Part shown: piece by piece, positions 1 to 6,392 of the stretch
Position numbering within the stretch: position 1 is the stretch's first letter
How the letters are laid out: every line of letters starts with the position of its first letter
Source of the DNA: Gammaproteobacteria bacterium
GTDB lineage: Bacteria; Pseudomonadota; Gammaproteobacteria; Arenicellales; Arenicellaceae
DNA length: 50,662 bases
Assembly (NCBI GenBank): GCA_017854775.1
Contig: JAFMHC010000004.1
Span: 1-50,662, forward strand
Reading direction: 5' to 3'
Translations under genes and position numbers: made by a program
Notes under the pieces: model-generated
The model's database searches: none
What the model was told of the DNA's origin: nothing
The model's input: the letters and a program-made list of their open reading frames with translations, nothing else

Positions 1-45
1 GAATAGTGTGCCGATCCTTGGCTTTCTTTGCCGCTTAGCGGCTTC

Positions 46-126
46 GTTCAACAAGAATAAAAACTTACATTCACTTCGTTCATTCGGACGCGCAAAAAAC
101 GCGCGCCCGTTTTATGGGCGTTATAC
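46..126 (+). repeat. attC site 1
   Basis: It opens with GTTCAAC, a full RYYYAAC match, and closes with GTTATAC at 120-126. The centre carries a TTCACTTCGTTCATT arm and the GGACGCGC block. A small GCCGC-TTA-GCGGC hairpin lies just before it at 30-42. Confidence 0.85.
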
Positions 127-128
127 CT

Positions 129-596
129 ATGCGTAAAATCCTCATTTTGATTTCCTTACTAGCTCTTTCTGGGTGTCCGTATGATCCTGACAGAATAATG
201 CGAAACCCACAGATCGAAAATATCGTTGGAGTTTGGGAAGGCCGGGGACTTTATGGTGACGTTCCATACAGCCTTGTGGAGATACAGGGAAACTCCACAG
301 GAGTAGTAGTCTTTGCTCATGATGAAGGCGCTGAGGTAGTAGCTACGATAACAAATTTCATTTTCGCCAAGGCCGACTTTAGTTTTGACTTGGTGCCAAT
401 AGATGATCTAGATAAAGGTGAGATAATGACAGTTAAAGCTAACCTAGTTTATGGTCAGCTTTGCGTCGTTGGAATTGATGGTGACGAAGATATAGAAATA
501 GGTTCTTTATGGTGCTTTATTAGGAAAGACAAACTTGAGAAATACGAAAATGACGCAACTGAAGCATATGAATCCTTCAAAAGTAAAAACGTATAA
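129..596 (+). CDS. Cassette gene: small predicted lipoprotein
   Basis: This encodes 155 residues. Starting at 129 rather than at an upstream start inside the attC site gives a clean lipoprotein signal: Met-Arg-Lys, a leucine/isoleucine-rich stretch and the lipobox LSGC with the lipidated cysteine at residue 16. The residue after the cysteine is proline, not aspartate, so outer-membrane sorting is expected under the E. coli rule. The mature part is acidic, with many Val/Ile beta-type segments, and I do not recognise a family. It is the sole gene of its cassette, only two bases after the closing core of attC 1, so any ribosome-binding signal must lie within the attC sequence. Its stop codon overlaps the opening core of attC 2. 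The substrate or role is unknown. Confidence 0.75.
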   Translation: MRKILILISLLALSGCPYDPDRIMRNPQIENIVGVWEGRGLYGDVPYSLVEIQGNSTGVVVFAHDEGAEVVATITNFIFAKADFSFDLVPIDDLDKGEIMTVKANLVYGQLCVVGIDGDEDIEIGSLWCFIRKDKLEKYENDATEAYESFKSKNV

Positions 597-659
597 GTTC
601 AAAAACTTACGTTCACTCGGACACGCAGAAAACGCGCGCCCGTTTGCTTGGGGTTATGT
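591..659 (+). repeat. attC site 2
   Basis: It opens at GTATAAG, where the last base differs from the usual C, and closes with GTTATGT at 653-659. It shares the CACTCGGACACGCAGAAAAC centre with its neighbours. The stop codon of the preceding gene lies inside the opening core. Confidence 0.85.
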
Positions 660-674
660 ATACAAGGTGACAGT

Positions 675-968
675 ATGAATAAAGACGATTATCCAGATTT
701 TTCCGAGAAATACCTTTCAATTAAAATTTCGGATTCAGAGCACAGCTTCGATCTCTGTAACCCGAAGTTTGAATGGCAAGCAGGAAAATTATTCATTGTT
801 GGAATAGTTCCAAAAGGTTCGTCGGAATCCAATTGGGATGCCGGCAAAATTAATGCTGTTTTGTGGGATGAGGTTCGGAGTTATCTTGTCTTTGACTCTT
901 TGGAAGAAATTACAAAAGCCTTTGAAATATCTGATAGATTTCATGTTGAAGATGAAAAGGATACATAA
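675..968 (+). CDS. Cassette gene: hypothetical acidic protein
   Basis: This encodes 97 residues. The ATG at 675 is chosen over one at 648 because it follows an AAGGTGA ribosome-binding sequence at 664-670, while the upstream start lies within attC 2. The protein is soluble, has no signal peptide and is acidic at both ends. A central segment, FIVGIVPKGSSESNWDAGKI, alternates hydrophobic and polar residues like a small beta-rich fold. I recognise no family. It fills its cassette alone and the stop codon sits in the opening core of attC 3. Small soluble one-gene cassette proteins of this kind include immunity-like and unknown proteins, but nothing here assigns one. Confidence 0.65.
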   Translation: MNKDDYPDFSEKYLSIKISDSEHSFDLCNPKFEWQAGKLFIVGIVPKGSSESNWDAGKINAVLWDEVRSYLVFDSLEEITKAFEISDRFHVEDEKDT

Positions 969-1052
969 CAATGCACCAAAGTTTGTTCCATTCGCTGCGC
1001 TCATTCCGAGTGACGGCGATAAAGCGCCCCGCCCCTTGGCTCGGCGTTATGA
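963..1052 (+). repeat. attC site 3 (variant centre)
   Basis: It opens with ACATAAC and closes with GTTATGA at 1046-1052. The centre differs from the majority type: CATTCGCTGCGCTCATTC followed by a C-rich arm. The same variant recurs at attC 17, so there are at least two attC subfamilies. Confidence 0.8.
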
Positions 1053-1062
1053 TTATTAGAGT

Positions 1063-1179
1063 ATGAGCAGTAAAAACTATGCTTGGTACATGTAACCTGA
1101 GCCTGAAGGGAAGCTGTATTCAAAATCAGATCTTGTGAAAATATTAAAGGTAAAAGTTCCAAGACATGTTCGTATTTAA
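1063..1179 (+). pseudogene. Broken cassette gene with in-frame stop
   Basis: The cassette between attC 3 and attC 4 has no intact plus-strand gene. From the ATG at 1063 the frame reads ten codons (MSSKNYAWYM), meets TAA at 1093-1095, then stays open for 27 further codons (PEPEGKLYSKSDLVKILKVK and onward) to TAA at 1177-1179, just before attC 4. One open frame spanning the cassette and interrupted once suggests a short gene killed by a nonsense mutation. The Trp-Tyr pair followed by a lysine-rich amphipathic stretch does not let me name a family. It could instead be an intact 27-codon peptide with an unseen start, or a non-coding cassette. Confidence 0.45.
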
Positions 1180-1189
1180 AACCATGATC

Positions 1190-1269
1190 TGTCACAAGAA
1201 CAAAAACTACCATTCACTGCGTTCATTAGGACGCGCAAAAAGCGTGCGCCCATTTTGTGGGCGTTATAT
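1190..1269 (+). repeat. attC site 4
   Basis: It closes with GTTATAT at 1263-1269. The opening core is degenerate (TGTCACA). The centre has TTCACTGCGTTCATT and GGACGCGCAAAAAGCG, like attC 1. Confidence 0.75.
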
Positions 1270-1275
1270 GCACAA

Positions 1276-1593
1276 ATGAATTGGTTACCAAATACATATA
1301 TAAAGATACTATTCCTTGGGCAAATTGGGTTCCATTTAGGTTTGCTTATCTCTATGTTTTACGGTCCTGAACTTGATCAATTAGTTACATTTAAAAACAT
1401 TTTATTCGTGGTTATGACTTTTGGTTTTTTAACGTTACTTGCAACACTTTTTGAAACGTTGATCGAAGAAGGTTTCTTGTCTGCTTTTCTAACTTTTTTC
1501 TCTTTAACCATTCCCATTTTAGGTTCGTACTTTTTATTTAGCTTTCTAATCAAAGAAATTAGGAAAGAAAACAAAATTGCAAACGGCATATAA
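1276..1593 (+). CDS. Cassette gene: small membrane protein
   Basis: This encodes 105 residues from the ATG at 1276; an in-frame GTG at 1255 would start within the attC site. Three hydrophobic segments are visible, roughly residues 10-30, 40-62 and 72-95, followed by a basic tail with Lys/Arg-rich KEIRKENK. This suggests an inner-membrane protein with the positive tail in the cytoplasm. No family is recognised. It is the only gene of its cassette, and its TAA lies inside the opening core of attC 5. Small multi-pass proteins of this type are frequent in environmental integron arrays; their roles are mostly unknown. Confidence 0.7.
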   Translation: MNWLPNTYIKILFLGQIGFHLGLLISMFYGPELDQLVTFKNILFVVMTFGFLTLLATLFETLIEEGFLSAFLTFFSLTIPILGSYFLFSFLIKEIRKENKIANGI

Positions 1594-1664
1594 CAAGCTC
1601 AAAAACTACCGCACACGGCGTGTGCTTGGACGCGCGGACACCGCCCGTTTGTCGGGCGTTATGT
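1588..1664 (+). repeat. attC site 5
   Basis: It opens with ATATAAC and closes with GTTATGT at 1658-1664. The CTACCGCACAC arm is present. The closing core contains an ATG that is in frame with the following gene. Confidence 0.88.
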
Positions 1665-1672
1665 GTACTAGG

Positions 1673-2113
1673 ATGATCAATGCAGCGAAACTCTTAGTTC
1701 TTCTGGTAAGTATGTTTTTTGCTCAAAGCTCTCAAGCTTTGTCGCTTGGATGCTCCAAGGGAAAACATAGTGAATTAAAATTACCTGATGAGTTTATTGT
1801 CTGGGCAATCGAAAAAGATGAATTGCTTGGAACGCATTATTCGCTTGAGTTAAAGAATACGATTGATACACTGAAACTCGAATCAATATTTCTTTTACGG
1901 CGGAATAAGGAGAAGATAGATTTTTTTATGAACTTGTCCTTCTTAGAAATGCCTAAAGGACCCACGGATAAATTTCCTTATGCTTCAACGGGCTTTAGCC
2001 TTTCAGATGAAATTAGAAGTGGTACAGAACTTTATGTAATGTTTCAAAGGCGGTATGAAAACTGTCTGCTAGAATCTAGGAAATATAGAATTGAATTACC
2101 ACATAACGAGTAA
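1673..2113 (+). CDS. Cassette gene: secreted protein, unknown
   Basis: This encodes 146 residues from 1673. An in-frame ATG at 1661, inside the attC 5 core, would add four residues. Residues 1-23 form a signal peptide: a short polar start, the hydrophobic core LLVLLVSMFF, and an AQSSQA cleavage region before LSLGCS. The mature part has two cysteines, in SLGCSKG and ENCLLESRKY, that could form a periplasmic disulfide. The rest is mixed alpha/beta with no motif I recognise. It is probably periplasmic or secreted. A second AAC-type core occurs near the stop, so the gene end merges into attC 6. Confidence 0.7.
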   Translation: MINAAKLLVLLVSMFFAQSSQALSLGCSKGKHSELKLPDEFIVWAIEKDELLGTHYSLELKNTIDTLKLESIFLLRRNKEKIDFFMNLSFLEMPKGPTDKFPYASTGFSLSDEIRSGTELYVMFQRRYENCLLESRKYRIELPHNE

Positions 2114-2173
2114 CAAAACTGCGCTTCGCGCCTTGGACGCGTTTTCAACGCACCCCTTGGCACGGCGTTATAT
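2108..2173 (+). repeat. attC site 6 (short)
   Basis: At 66 bp this is one of the shortest sites. It opens with GAGTAAC (an ACATAAC lies seven bases earlier) and closes with GTTATAT at 2167-2173. The centre is CGCTTCGCGCCTTGGACGCG. Confidence 0.8.
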
Positions 2174-2201
2174 TCTTTAACTGTAATCTAGGTTTCTAAC
2201 T

Positions 2202-2540
2202 TTGAAGTACTTCCTATATTTACTTGGCGTTATTCTGGTGTTGGGCGCTGTGCTAGTAGCTATTCCAATGTTCTTTCCCAAGGCATGTAATACCTTTGAA
2301 TATAGAGCTAAGCGTGACCTTAATAAAATCGCTTTAGCTATCGAAGCTTTCAAAGCCCAAAATAATGCTTACCCCACTAATTTGAATGTACTTGTTCCGG
2401 AATATATGGATAGAATTAGACGAGACCCTTGGGGTAATCGCTACAGCTATGCTGTTGGTAAAGATAACTTCGTAGTTAAAAGCTTCGGTGCAGATTCCAA
2501 GCCTGGCGGTATAGAATCTGCTAAAGATATTGAGTTTTAA
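2202..2540 (+). CDS. Cassette gene: GspG-like pseudopilin head on plain membrane anchor
   Basis: This encodes 112 residues starting from TTG at 2202. Residues 1-26 are one hydrophobic anchor. From about residue 33 the sequence follows the type II secretion major pseudopilin (GspG) C-terminal domain: AKRDLNKIALAIEAFKAQNN helix, AYP, then RRDPWGNRYSY, and a C-terminal SFGADSKPGG block that matches the calcium-loop region of the family. The prepilin leader is missing: there is no Gly-Phe-Thr-x-x-Glu cleavage motif, so it should not be processed or assembled like a real pseudopilin. Single-gene cassette. It may be an anchored decoy or a modified T2SS component; that is inference. Family assignment is fairly secure. 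Confidence 0.75.
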   Translation: MKYFLYLLGVILVLGAVLVAIPMFFPKACNTFEYRAKRDLNKIALAIEAFKAQNNAYPTNLNVLVPEYMDRIRRDPWGNRYSYAVGKDNFVVKSFGADSKPGGIESAKDIEF

Positions 2541-2567
2541 TATTTTTCATAGAGAATCGAAAATGAA

Positions 2568-2648
2568 ATATAACAAGGTCAAAAGCTACAGCACACTGCG
2601 TGTACTTGGACGCGCAGAAAACGCGCGCCCGTTTTAAAGGCCTTAGGT
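2568..2648 (+). repeat. attC site 7 (altered crossover base)
   Basis: It opens with ATATAAC. The closing core reads CTTAGGT at 2642-2648, so the normally invariant first G is C. The rest is the majority type with GCACACTGCGTGTAC and the GGACGCGCAGAAAACGCGCG block. Confidence 0.85.
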
Positions 2649-2683
2649 TTACGCGTTACCCACATACTATAAAGAGATTTAAA

Positions 2684-2977
2684 ATGAGCAATGAAGTAAA
2701 GCTAGTTATATTGATAAAAGTTGAGTCTGGTAAGGCCGACGAGCAAATACGACTATATGAAAAAATTAAACCTCTTGTATTGAGTGAGGAAGGTTGTCTC
2801 CAATACGAAATGAGCAGAGTCTCAGGTAGTGATGTTGAGTTTGTACTTATCGAACGCTGGAAATCTGAAGAGGACTTAACATTTCATGACAATACGGAGT
2901 ACATGAAAGAAGCTGACTCTATGAGCCCTTCATTTAGAGTTGGGGCCGCAACAGTTCTTAAATTGAATGGCATATAG
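2684..2977 (+). CDS. Cassette gene: antibiotic biosynthesis monooxygenase (ABM) domain protein
   Basis: This encodes 97 residues from the ATG at 2684, which follows AAAGAGA; an upstream in-frame start would lie in attC 7. The whole protein is one ABM/YgiN-like ferredoxin fold: a beta strand VKLVILIKVESGKAD, a helix, EEGCLQYEMSRV, FVLIERWKSEEDL and a histidine in TFHDN. In this family such proteins act as cofactor-independent quinol or anthrone-type oxygenases, or as small-molecule-binding dimers. The EGCLxYE, ERW and F-H spacing is typical and the length matches the family. It stands alone in its cassette, so the substrate cannot be inferred. Confidence 0.85.
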   Translation: MSNEVKLVILIKVESGKADEQIRLYEKIKPLVLSEEGCLQYEMSRVSGSDVEFVLIERWKSEEDLTFHDNTEYMKEADSMSPSFRVGAATVLKLNGI

Positions 2978-2979
2978 AA

Positions 2980-3060
2980 ACCTAACAAGGGTCAAAACTA
3001 CCGCACACTACGTGTGCTCCGACGCGCAGAAAACGCGCGCGGGTTTTAACGGCGTTATGA
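2980..3060 (+). repeat. attC site 8
   Basis: It opens with ACCTAAC and closes with GTTATGA at 3054-3060. The majority type centre has GCACACTACGTGTGCTCC and a full-length inner stem. Confidence 0.88.
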
Positions 3061-3093
3061 ATGTTTTAGATAGACTGCCTCACTAGTAGAGTA

Positions 3094-3360
3094 ATGTTAT
3101 CAAACATGAATCCTGAAGAACCATTTTCATTGGTTTTAGTAATTATCATCTATGTATTCGGTGCACTATTTGTTGCCCTGTGGCTCTATTTAACTACAAA
3201 GATCACTTTTTCGATCTTTAGTAAAGAGAGAGTAATTCTTAGAATATCTTTCTGGCTTATAATCGCTTGGGTTTTAGCAATAGTTTTATATTTTATTTTT
3301 CTTGTAGGTGGTGGGCTTATTGTTCTAGGAATTGAATTAATTAGAGAGCTCATAAAATGA
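3094..3360 (+). CDS. Cassette gene: small membrane protein
   Basis: This encodes 88 residues; the ATG at 3106 is an alternative start. Two long hydrophobic segments, about residues 12-35 and 48-82, are linked by a short basic loop (FSKERVILR), so the loop is probably cytoplasmic. The C-terminal stretch is very hydrophobic with a triple glycine. No family is recognised. Its two-helix hairpin shape and size resemble many unassigned cassette proteins and also small holin- or toxin-like proteins, but no specific motif supports that. Confidence 0.65.
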   Translation: MLSNMNPEEPFSLVLVIIIYVFGALFVALWLYLTTKITFSIFSKERVILRISFWLIIAWVLAIVLYFIFLVGGGLIVLGIELIRELIK

Positions 3361-3363
3361 AAT

Positions 3364-3445
3364 ACATAACAAGAGCAAAAACTAGAGCGCACTTCGTGCG
3401 CTCGGACTGCGAAAAAGCACGCCGCCGGTTTGTCGGGTGTTACCT
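3364..3445 (+). repeat. attC site 9
   Basis: It opens with ACATAAC and closes with GTTACCT at 3439-3445. The centre is GAGCGCACTTCGTGCGCTC, a perfect hairpin arm, followed by a GGACTGCGAAAAAGC variant. Confidence 0.85.
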
Positions 3446-3451
3446 GTATTG

Positions 3452-4009
3452 ATGAGTATGGAAGGCTACATAGAAATAAAATCGCAGGAAGAGCTGAATC
3501 AATTTTTATATGAAACGGTGACTTTTCATGATGGCATGTTAAAAGAGATGCAGGTAATTAACCGTGGTTACGTGATGAAGGACAAATCTATGAATATGGA
3601 CCATAGGTTTGACTCGAAAATCCTCTTTCAAACTCAGTGGGAACCAATAGCTTTTGAATTGGTCTGCATAGGTATAAACCACCTAAATATAACTAGTTCA
3701 GAAGAGTTTACGGGTAGTCCAAGCGAAGGGGAATTTGTTGATTCTCCTGTACAACAAATAGAGTTATCGCTCGACGGTGATTTTGTAATTCAATGTGAAA
3801 AATTATTTTATAAAATCACTCCAAAATTTCATGGTAATAGCGAGCATTTTGGCTCTCAGGTTCCAAGTACAAATATGGTGCAGGCTACAAAGCTTGAAAA
3901 TATTTGGCGGCAGTGTGGTAATTGTAGTAACGCATGGGAAATTTCTCTTGTATTTAAAATCGCTACTTGTCCTTCATGCAATAAAATAACATGCTTAAGA
4001 AACACGTAA
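3452..4009 (+). CDS. Cassette gene: hypothetical protein with C-terminal zinc ribbon
   Basis: This encodes 185 residues from the ATG at 3452; 3458 is equally possible. Residues up to about 145 form a beta-rich domain beginning with an EELNQFLYETVTFHDG segment. The FHD-G element and following strands recall small families seen among immunity-type proteins, but I cannot name one. At the C terminus CGNC and, about 20 residues later, CPSC make a four-cysteine zinc ribbon. It is cytoplasmic, with no signal peptide or membrane span. This is the largest soluble cassette product here. A role in binding nucleic acid or protein through the ribbon is only an inference. Confidence 0.65.
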   Translation: MSMEGYIEIKSQEELNQFLYETVTFHDGMLKEMQVINRGYVMKDKSMNMDHRFDSKILFQTQWEPIAFELVCIGINHLNITSSEEFTGSPSEGEFVDSPVQQIELSLDGDFVIQCEKLFYKITPKFHGNSEHFGSQVPSTNMVQATKLENIWRQCGNCSNAWEISLVFKIATCPSCNKITCLRNT

Positions 4010-4076
4010 CAAGAAGCCAAAGTTCGCCTACGGCGGGACACGCAGAATACGCGCGCGCCTTTGCTTAGTGTTAAAT
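4004..4076 (+). repeat. attC site 10
   Basis: It opens with ACGTAAC and closes with GTTAAAT at 4070-4076, a full GTTRRRY match. The inner arm is TTCGCCTACGGCGGGACACG. Confidence 0.85.
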
Positions 4077-4088
4077 TTACGAGATACC

Positions 4089-4514
4089 ATGGAAATTAAA
4101 TTTGACTACAACCCTAAAAGAATCGAGTTAATCGATCACGTAGTACGTGAAATGGATAGCATTGATGAAGAAGACAATAGAATTAGAAATAGCCCTCATA
4201 TACAAATTCGTTGTAAAGAGTTATCTAAAAAATATGAGGGTGCAGTTTACGTGTCTATTACATATAAAAATAGCGAAGGAAAGTTTTTAGGTTTAGATGA
4301 AGGCTCGGCTTGGAAAAACGATAAAAGCCCGTCTAAGTTAATATTAATTACTGTTCCAGTTTCAATCCCAACGGATTCGAAGGTTGCTGTATGCAATATT
4401 TCTGTTGATGAAAAATCTGGTTGGTTTTACCCTTTATCGGGTAAATTGGCAGTAATAATGTTGCTTTCTATTGTCGCTAGTTGGGTATTAAAATCGTACG
4501 GGTTACTTCAATGA
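4089..4514 (+). CDS. Cassette gene: hypothetical tail-anchored protein
   Basis: This encodes 141 residues from the ATG at 4089; an upstream in-frame start overlaps attC 10. Residues 1-115 are soluble and charged, with no motif I recognise. Residues about 118-138 are a single hydrophobic helix (KLAVIMLLSIVASWVLKSYG), so the protein is probably tail-anchored with its body in the cytoplasm. It ends one base before the degenerate opening core of attC 11. Function unknown. Confidence 0.65.
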   Translation: MEIKFDYNPKRIELIDHVVREMDSIDEEDNRIRNSPHIQIRCKELSKKYEGAVYVSITYKNSEGKFLGLDEGSAWKNDKSPSKLILITVPVSIPTDSKVAVCNISVDEKSGWFYPLSGKLAVIMLLSIVASWVLKSYGLLQ

Positions 4515-4515
4515 A

Positions 4516-4596
4516 ATTTAGCAAGGTCAAAAACTACCGCATACTTCGTATGCTCGGACGCGCAGACAACGCGTGCCCATTATAAGGGTGTTATAC
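4516..4596 (+). repeat. attC site 11
   Basis: The opening core is ATTTAGC (AAC changed to AGC). The closing core is GTTATAC at 4590-4596. The centre is majority type with GCATACTTCGTATGC. Confidence 0.82.
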
Positions 4597-4598
4597 CG

Positions 4599-5012
4599 AT
4601 GAACGTTAATTTACGGCGGATCTCTATTTTCTGTCTTATGATTTTATTGCTAAGCGGCTTTAATATGCCTCTTGTTTTAATCGAACCTAGCTCTTGGGAA
4701 ATAATTTCTGACTATGATTGCGAGGAGCTTCATATATTTAACGAAGATCAAACAATTAGTGTAAGTAGCGGCGAGTTGAAGGTAGTTAATGGCTATCTGA
4801 TTAACGAAATAGACAATAGTGATTTTCTATCATTTCAAACGATCGTTGTGGAAACGAACGAAAAACCGGACTGTCTGGGAGAAAGAAATAGCAAGATTGG
4901 CAATGAATTCAAGTTCTATATACAGTTCAAATCAAATAGAACTGAAATTCATTTTTACCATTGGCCTTCAAAAGATGGGTATATGAATATCTTCTTAAAG
5001 AAACTTCAATAG
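4599..5012 (+). CDS. Cassette gene: exported hypothetical protein
   Basis: This encodes 137 residues. The ATG lies only two bases after attC 11, so the AAGGG at 4584-4588 inside the attC site is the only candidate ribosome-binding sequence. Residues 1-28 look like a signal peptide or N-terminal anchor (arginine pair, then IFCLMILLLSGF). The remaining part is acidic with two cysteines, in YDCEEL and PDCLGE, that could pair in the periplasm. No family is recognised. Confidence 0.65.
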   Translation: MNVNLRRISIFCLMILLLSGFNMPLVLIEPSSWEIISDYDCEELHIFNEDQTISVSSGELKVVNGYLINEIDNSDFLSFQTIVVETNEKPDCLGERNSKIGNEFKFYIQFKSNRTEIHFYHWPSKDGYMNIFLKKLQ

Positions 5013-5013
5013 T

Positions 5014-5088
5014 GTATAACCAAAACTTACACCCGCTGCGCTCGTTGGGATGCGCAATAAGCGCGCACCCGTTTTGTGGGCGTTAGTT
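5014..5088 (+). repeat. attC site 12
   Basis: It opens with GTATAAC and closes with GTTAGTT at 5082-5088. The centre resembles attC 1 (CCGCTGCGCTCGTTGGGATGCGC). Confidence 0.85.
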
Positions 5089-5095
5089 CTATTCA

Positions 5096-5395
5096 ATGGC
5101 AATTTTAGTTCTACCATTTGCTCTTATATTTTTGTGGGGATTATTCTTCTTTATATTTTTGGCCATAAAATCTGCAGAAGGTGATACAACGAGATCAACA
5201 AGCAAATTTTGGTTGAAGTTCTTTGCGCTAGGAATTTGGTGTGGTTTTTTATCCGATTTAATTTTTGATTTCATTTATAGTCAAAATATAATGCCGTTAG
5301 CTATCCAAGAATCGGTATTGCCGCGAATAGGTTTCTTGGTCGGTGTGATAGCCGGTTGTGTCTATGTATTGGTTACACATGAAAGAAAGAACTAA
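5096..5395 (+). CDS. Cassette gene: small membrane protein
   Basis: This encodes 99 residues. Three hydrophobic segments are visible: residues 2-24, about 38-60 and 77-94. A polar linker, SAEGDTTRSTSK, follows the first. The C terminus is short and basic (THERKN). It begins seven bases after the attC 12 core with no clear ribosome-binding site, and its TAA lies within the opening core of attC 13. No family is recognised; it is probably an inner-membrane protein. Confidence 0.65.
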   Translation: MAILVLPFALIFLWGLFFFIFLAIKSAEGDTTRSTSKFWLKFFALGIWCGFLSDLIFDFIYSQNIMPLAIQESVLPRIGFLVGVIAGCVYVLVTHERKN

Positions 5396-5461
5396 CAAGA
5401 AGCAAAAGTCCGCCTGCGGTGGGACGCTCATAAATTCGCGCCCCTTGGCACGGTGTTATGT
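5390..5461 (+). repeat. attC site 13
   Basis: It opens with AACTAAC and closes with GTTATGT at 5455-5461. The centre is a short variant: CCGCCTGCGGTGGGACGC. The ATG in the closing core is in frame with the next gene. Confidence 0.83.
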
Positions 5462-5718
5462 ATGTAAAGATGCTTAGTGTTAGTGAAGCTAGAAACCTCG
5501 TTCTTTCAGAAATTGAAAATGAGTGTGGAATTCTTGACGATCACACTATTGAACGAGAATGGGGCTGGGTATTTTTCTATCAAAGCAATGAGTTCATAGA
5601 GTCTGGAAACTTTAGAGATATGTTGGCGGGTAATGCCCCGTATATCGTCAATAAAGAAACCGGCAACTTGCATATCACTGGAACTGCTTATGAAGTTAAG
5701 CACTATATAAATGAGTAA
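5458..5718 (+). CDS. Cassette gene: YrhB/Imm35-like protein
   Basis: This encodes 86 residues if it starts at the ATG embedded in the attC core; 82 from the ATG at 5470. The sequence follows the YrhB/Imm35 immunity-protein family: an N-terminal helix SVSEARNLVLSEIE, then REWGWVFFYQS, a LAGNAPYIVNKETG block and HITGTA followed by a YI end. GWVFFYQS, LAGNAP and TGTA are the clear family marks. Some Imm35 proteins sit beside polymorphic toxins; here there is no toxin in the same cassette, so it is an orphan. It could protect against toxins of other cells or have been captured for another role. The family call is firm, the immunity role inferred. Confidence 0.82.
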   Translation: MYVKMLSVSEARNLVLSEIENECGILDDHTIEREWGWVFFYQSNEFIESGNFRDMLAGNAPYIVNKETGNLHITGTAYEVKHYINE

Positions 5719-5740
5719 TAAAAAACTTTATAAATCACCA

Positions 5741-5819
5741 GCTATAAGGTCAAAAACTACCGCACATTTCGTGTGCTCGGACGCGCAGAAAACGCGCGCC
5801 CGTTTTAAAGGCATTATGT
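5741..5819 (+). repeat. attC site 14 (altered crossover base)
   Basis: The opening core is degenerate, GCTATAA. The closing core reads ATTATGT at 5813-5819, so the first G is A. The rest is majority type. Confidence 0.8.
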
Positions 5820-5848
5820 TTACATAGAATTATGCAAAGAGAATTAGT

Positions 5849-6316
5849 ATGAGTGTTTATGAACCACCTGCATCAAACCTAAAAGTAAATGATAACTATA
5901 GAGGCAAACCTGCTAAAGCAATATTTTTTGCCTTACTGATCAGCATGTTTGGCTCCATTATTGGGGCCATTGTTGTGGTTATAATATTTTCAATATATTG
6001 GGGCTCAATAGGAATAAACGCTGAACAGATAGAGTCTCTAACTCAAAAAGATACATCTATTCTAATTGCTTACTTAATAGAAAGTGGAATATTTTCAATT
6101 TGGTCTGGTCATTACGTAGCAAAAAAAACGAATTATCAAGAATATAAGTACTGTGTAATTATGGTTGTAATTAGTTCATTGATTGGTGCACTAATAATGC
6201 TTTCCGCACCAGCAATGTATTCAGATCAGCCATTGTGGTATTCGATCGTGGGCTTTATTTGTTACCCAATAATGGTGTTATACGGTTGTTGGTTGTTTGT
6301 TAAATCAAAAACATAA
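5849..6316 (+). CDS. Cassette gene: four-helix membrane protein
   Basis: This encodes 155 residues. An AGAGAA lies shortly before the ATG. A short N-terminal cytoplasmic tail, MSVYEPPASNLK, is followed by four hydrophobic segments at about residues 25-52, 70-88, 100-122 and 128-150. The proline-containing Y-x-P-P-x-S-x-L start is one I associate with small membrane proteins in several proteobacterial cassettes and genomes, with no known role. Single gene in its cassette; its stop codon lies in attC 15. Confidence 0.7.
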   Translation: MSVYEPPASNLKVNDNYRGKPAKAIFFALLISMFGSIIGAIVVVIIFSIYWGSIGINAEQIESLTQKDTSILIAYLIESGIFSIWSGHYVAKKTNYQEYKYCVIMVVISSLIGALIMLSAPAMYSDQPLWYSIVGFICYPIMVLYGCWLFVKSKT

Positions 6317-6388
6317 GTTCAAAAGCTACCGCACACTACGTGTGCTCGGACGCGCAGACAACGCGCGCCCGTTTTAAAGGCGTTAGTT
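6311..6388 (+). repeat. attC site 15
   Basis: It opens with ACATAAG and closes with GTTAGTT at 6382-6388. The majority type centre has GCACACTACGTGTGCTCGG. Confidence 0.86.
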
Positions 6389-6392
6389 GTAC

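Noticed and set aside
1001-1213. Leftward 70-codon open frame over attC 3 and its cassette
   Set aside because: It overlaps the attC stem and runs against all other cassette genes; its peptide has no recognisable features.
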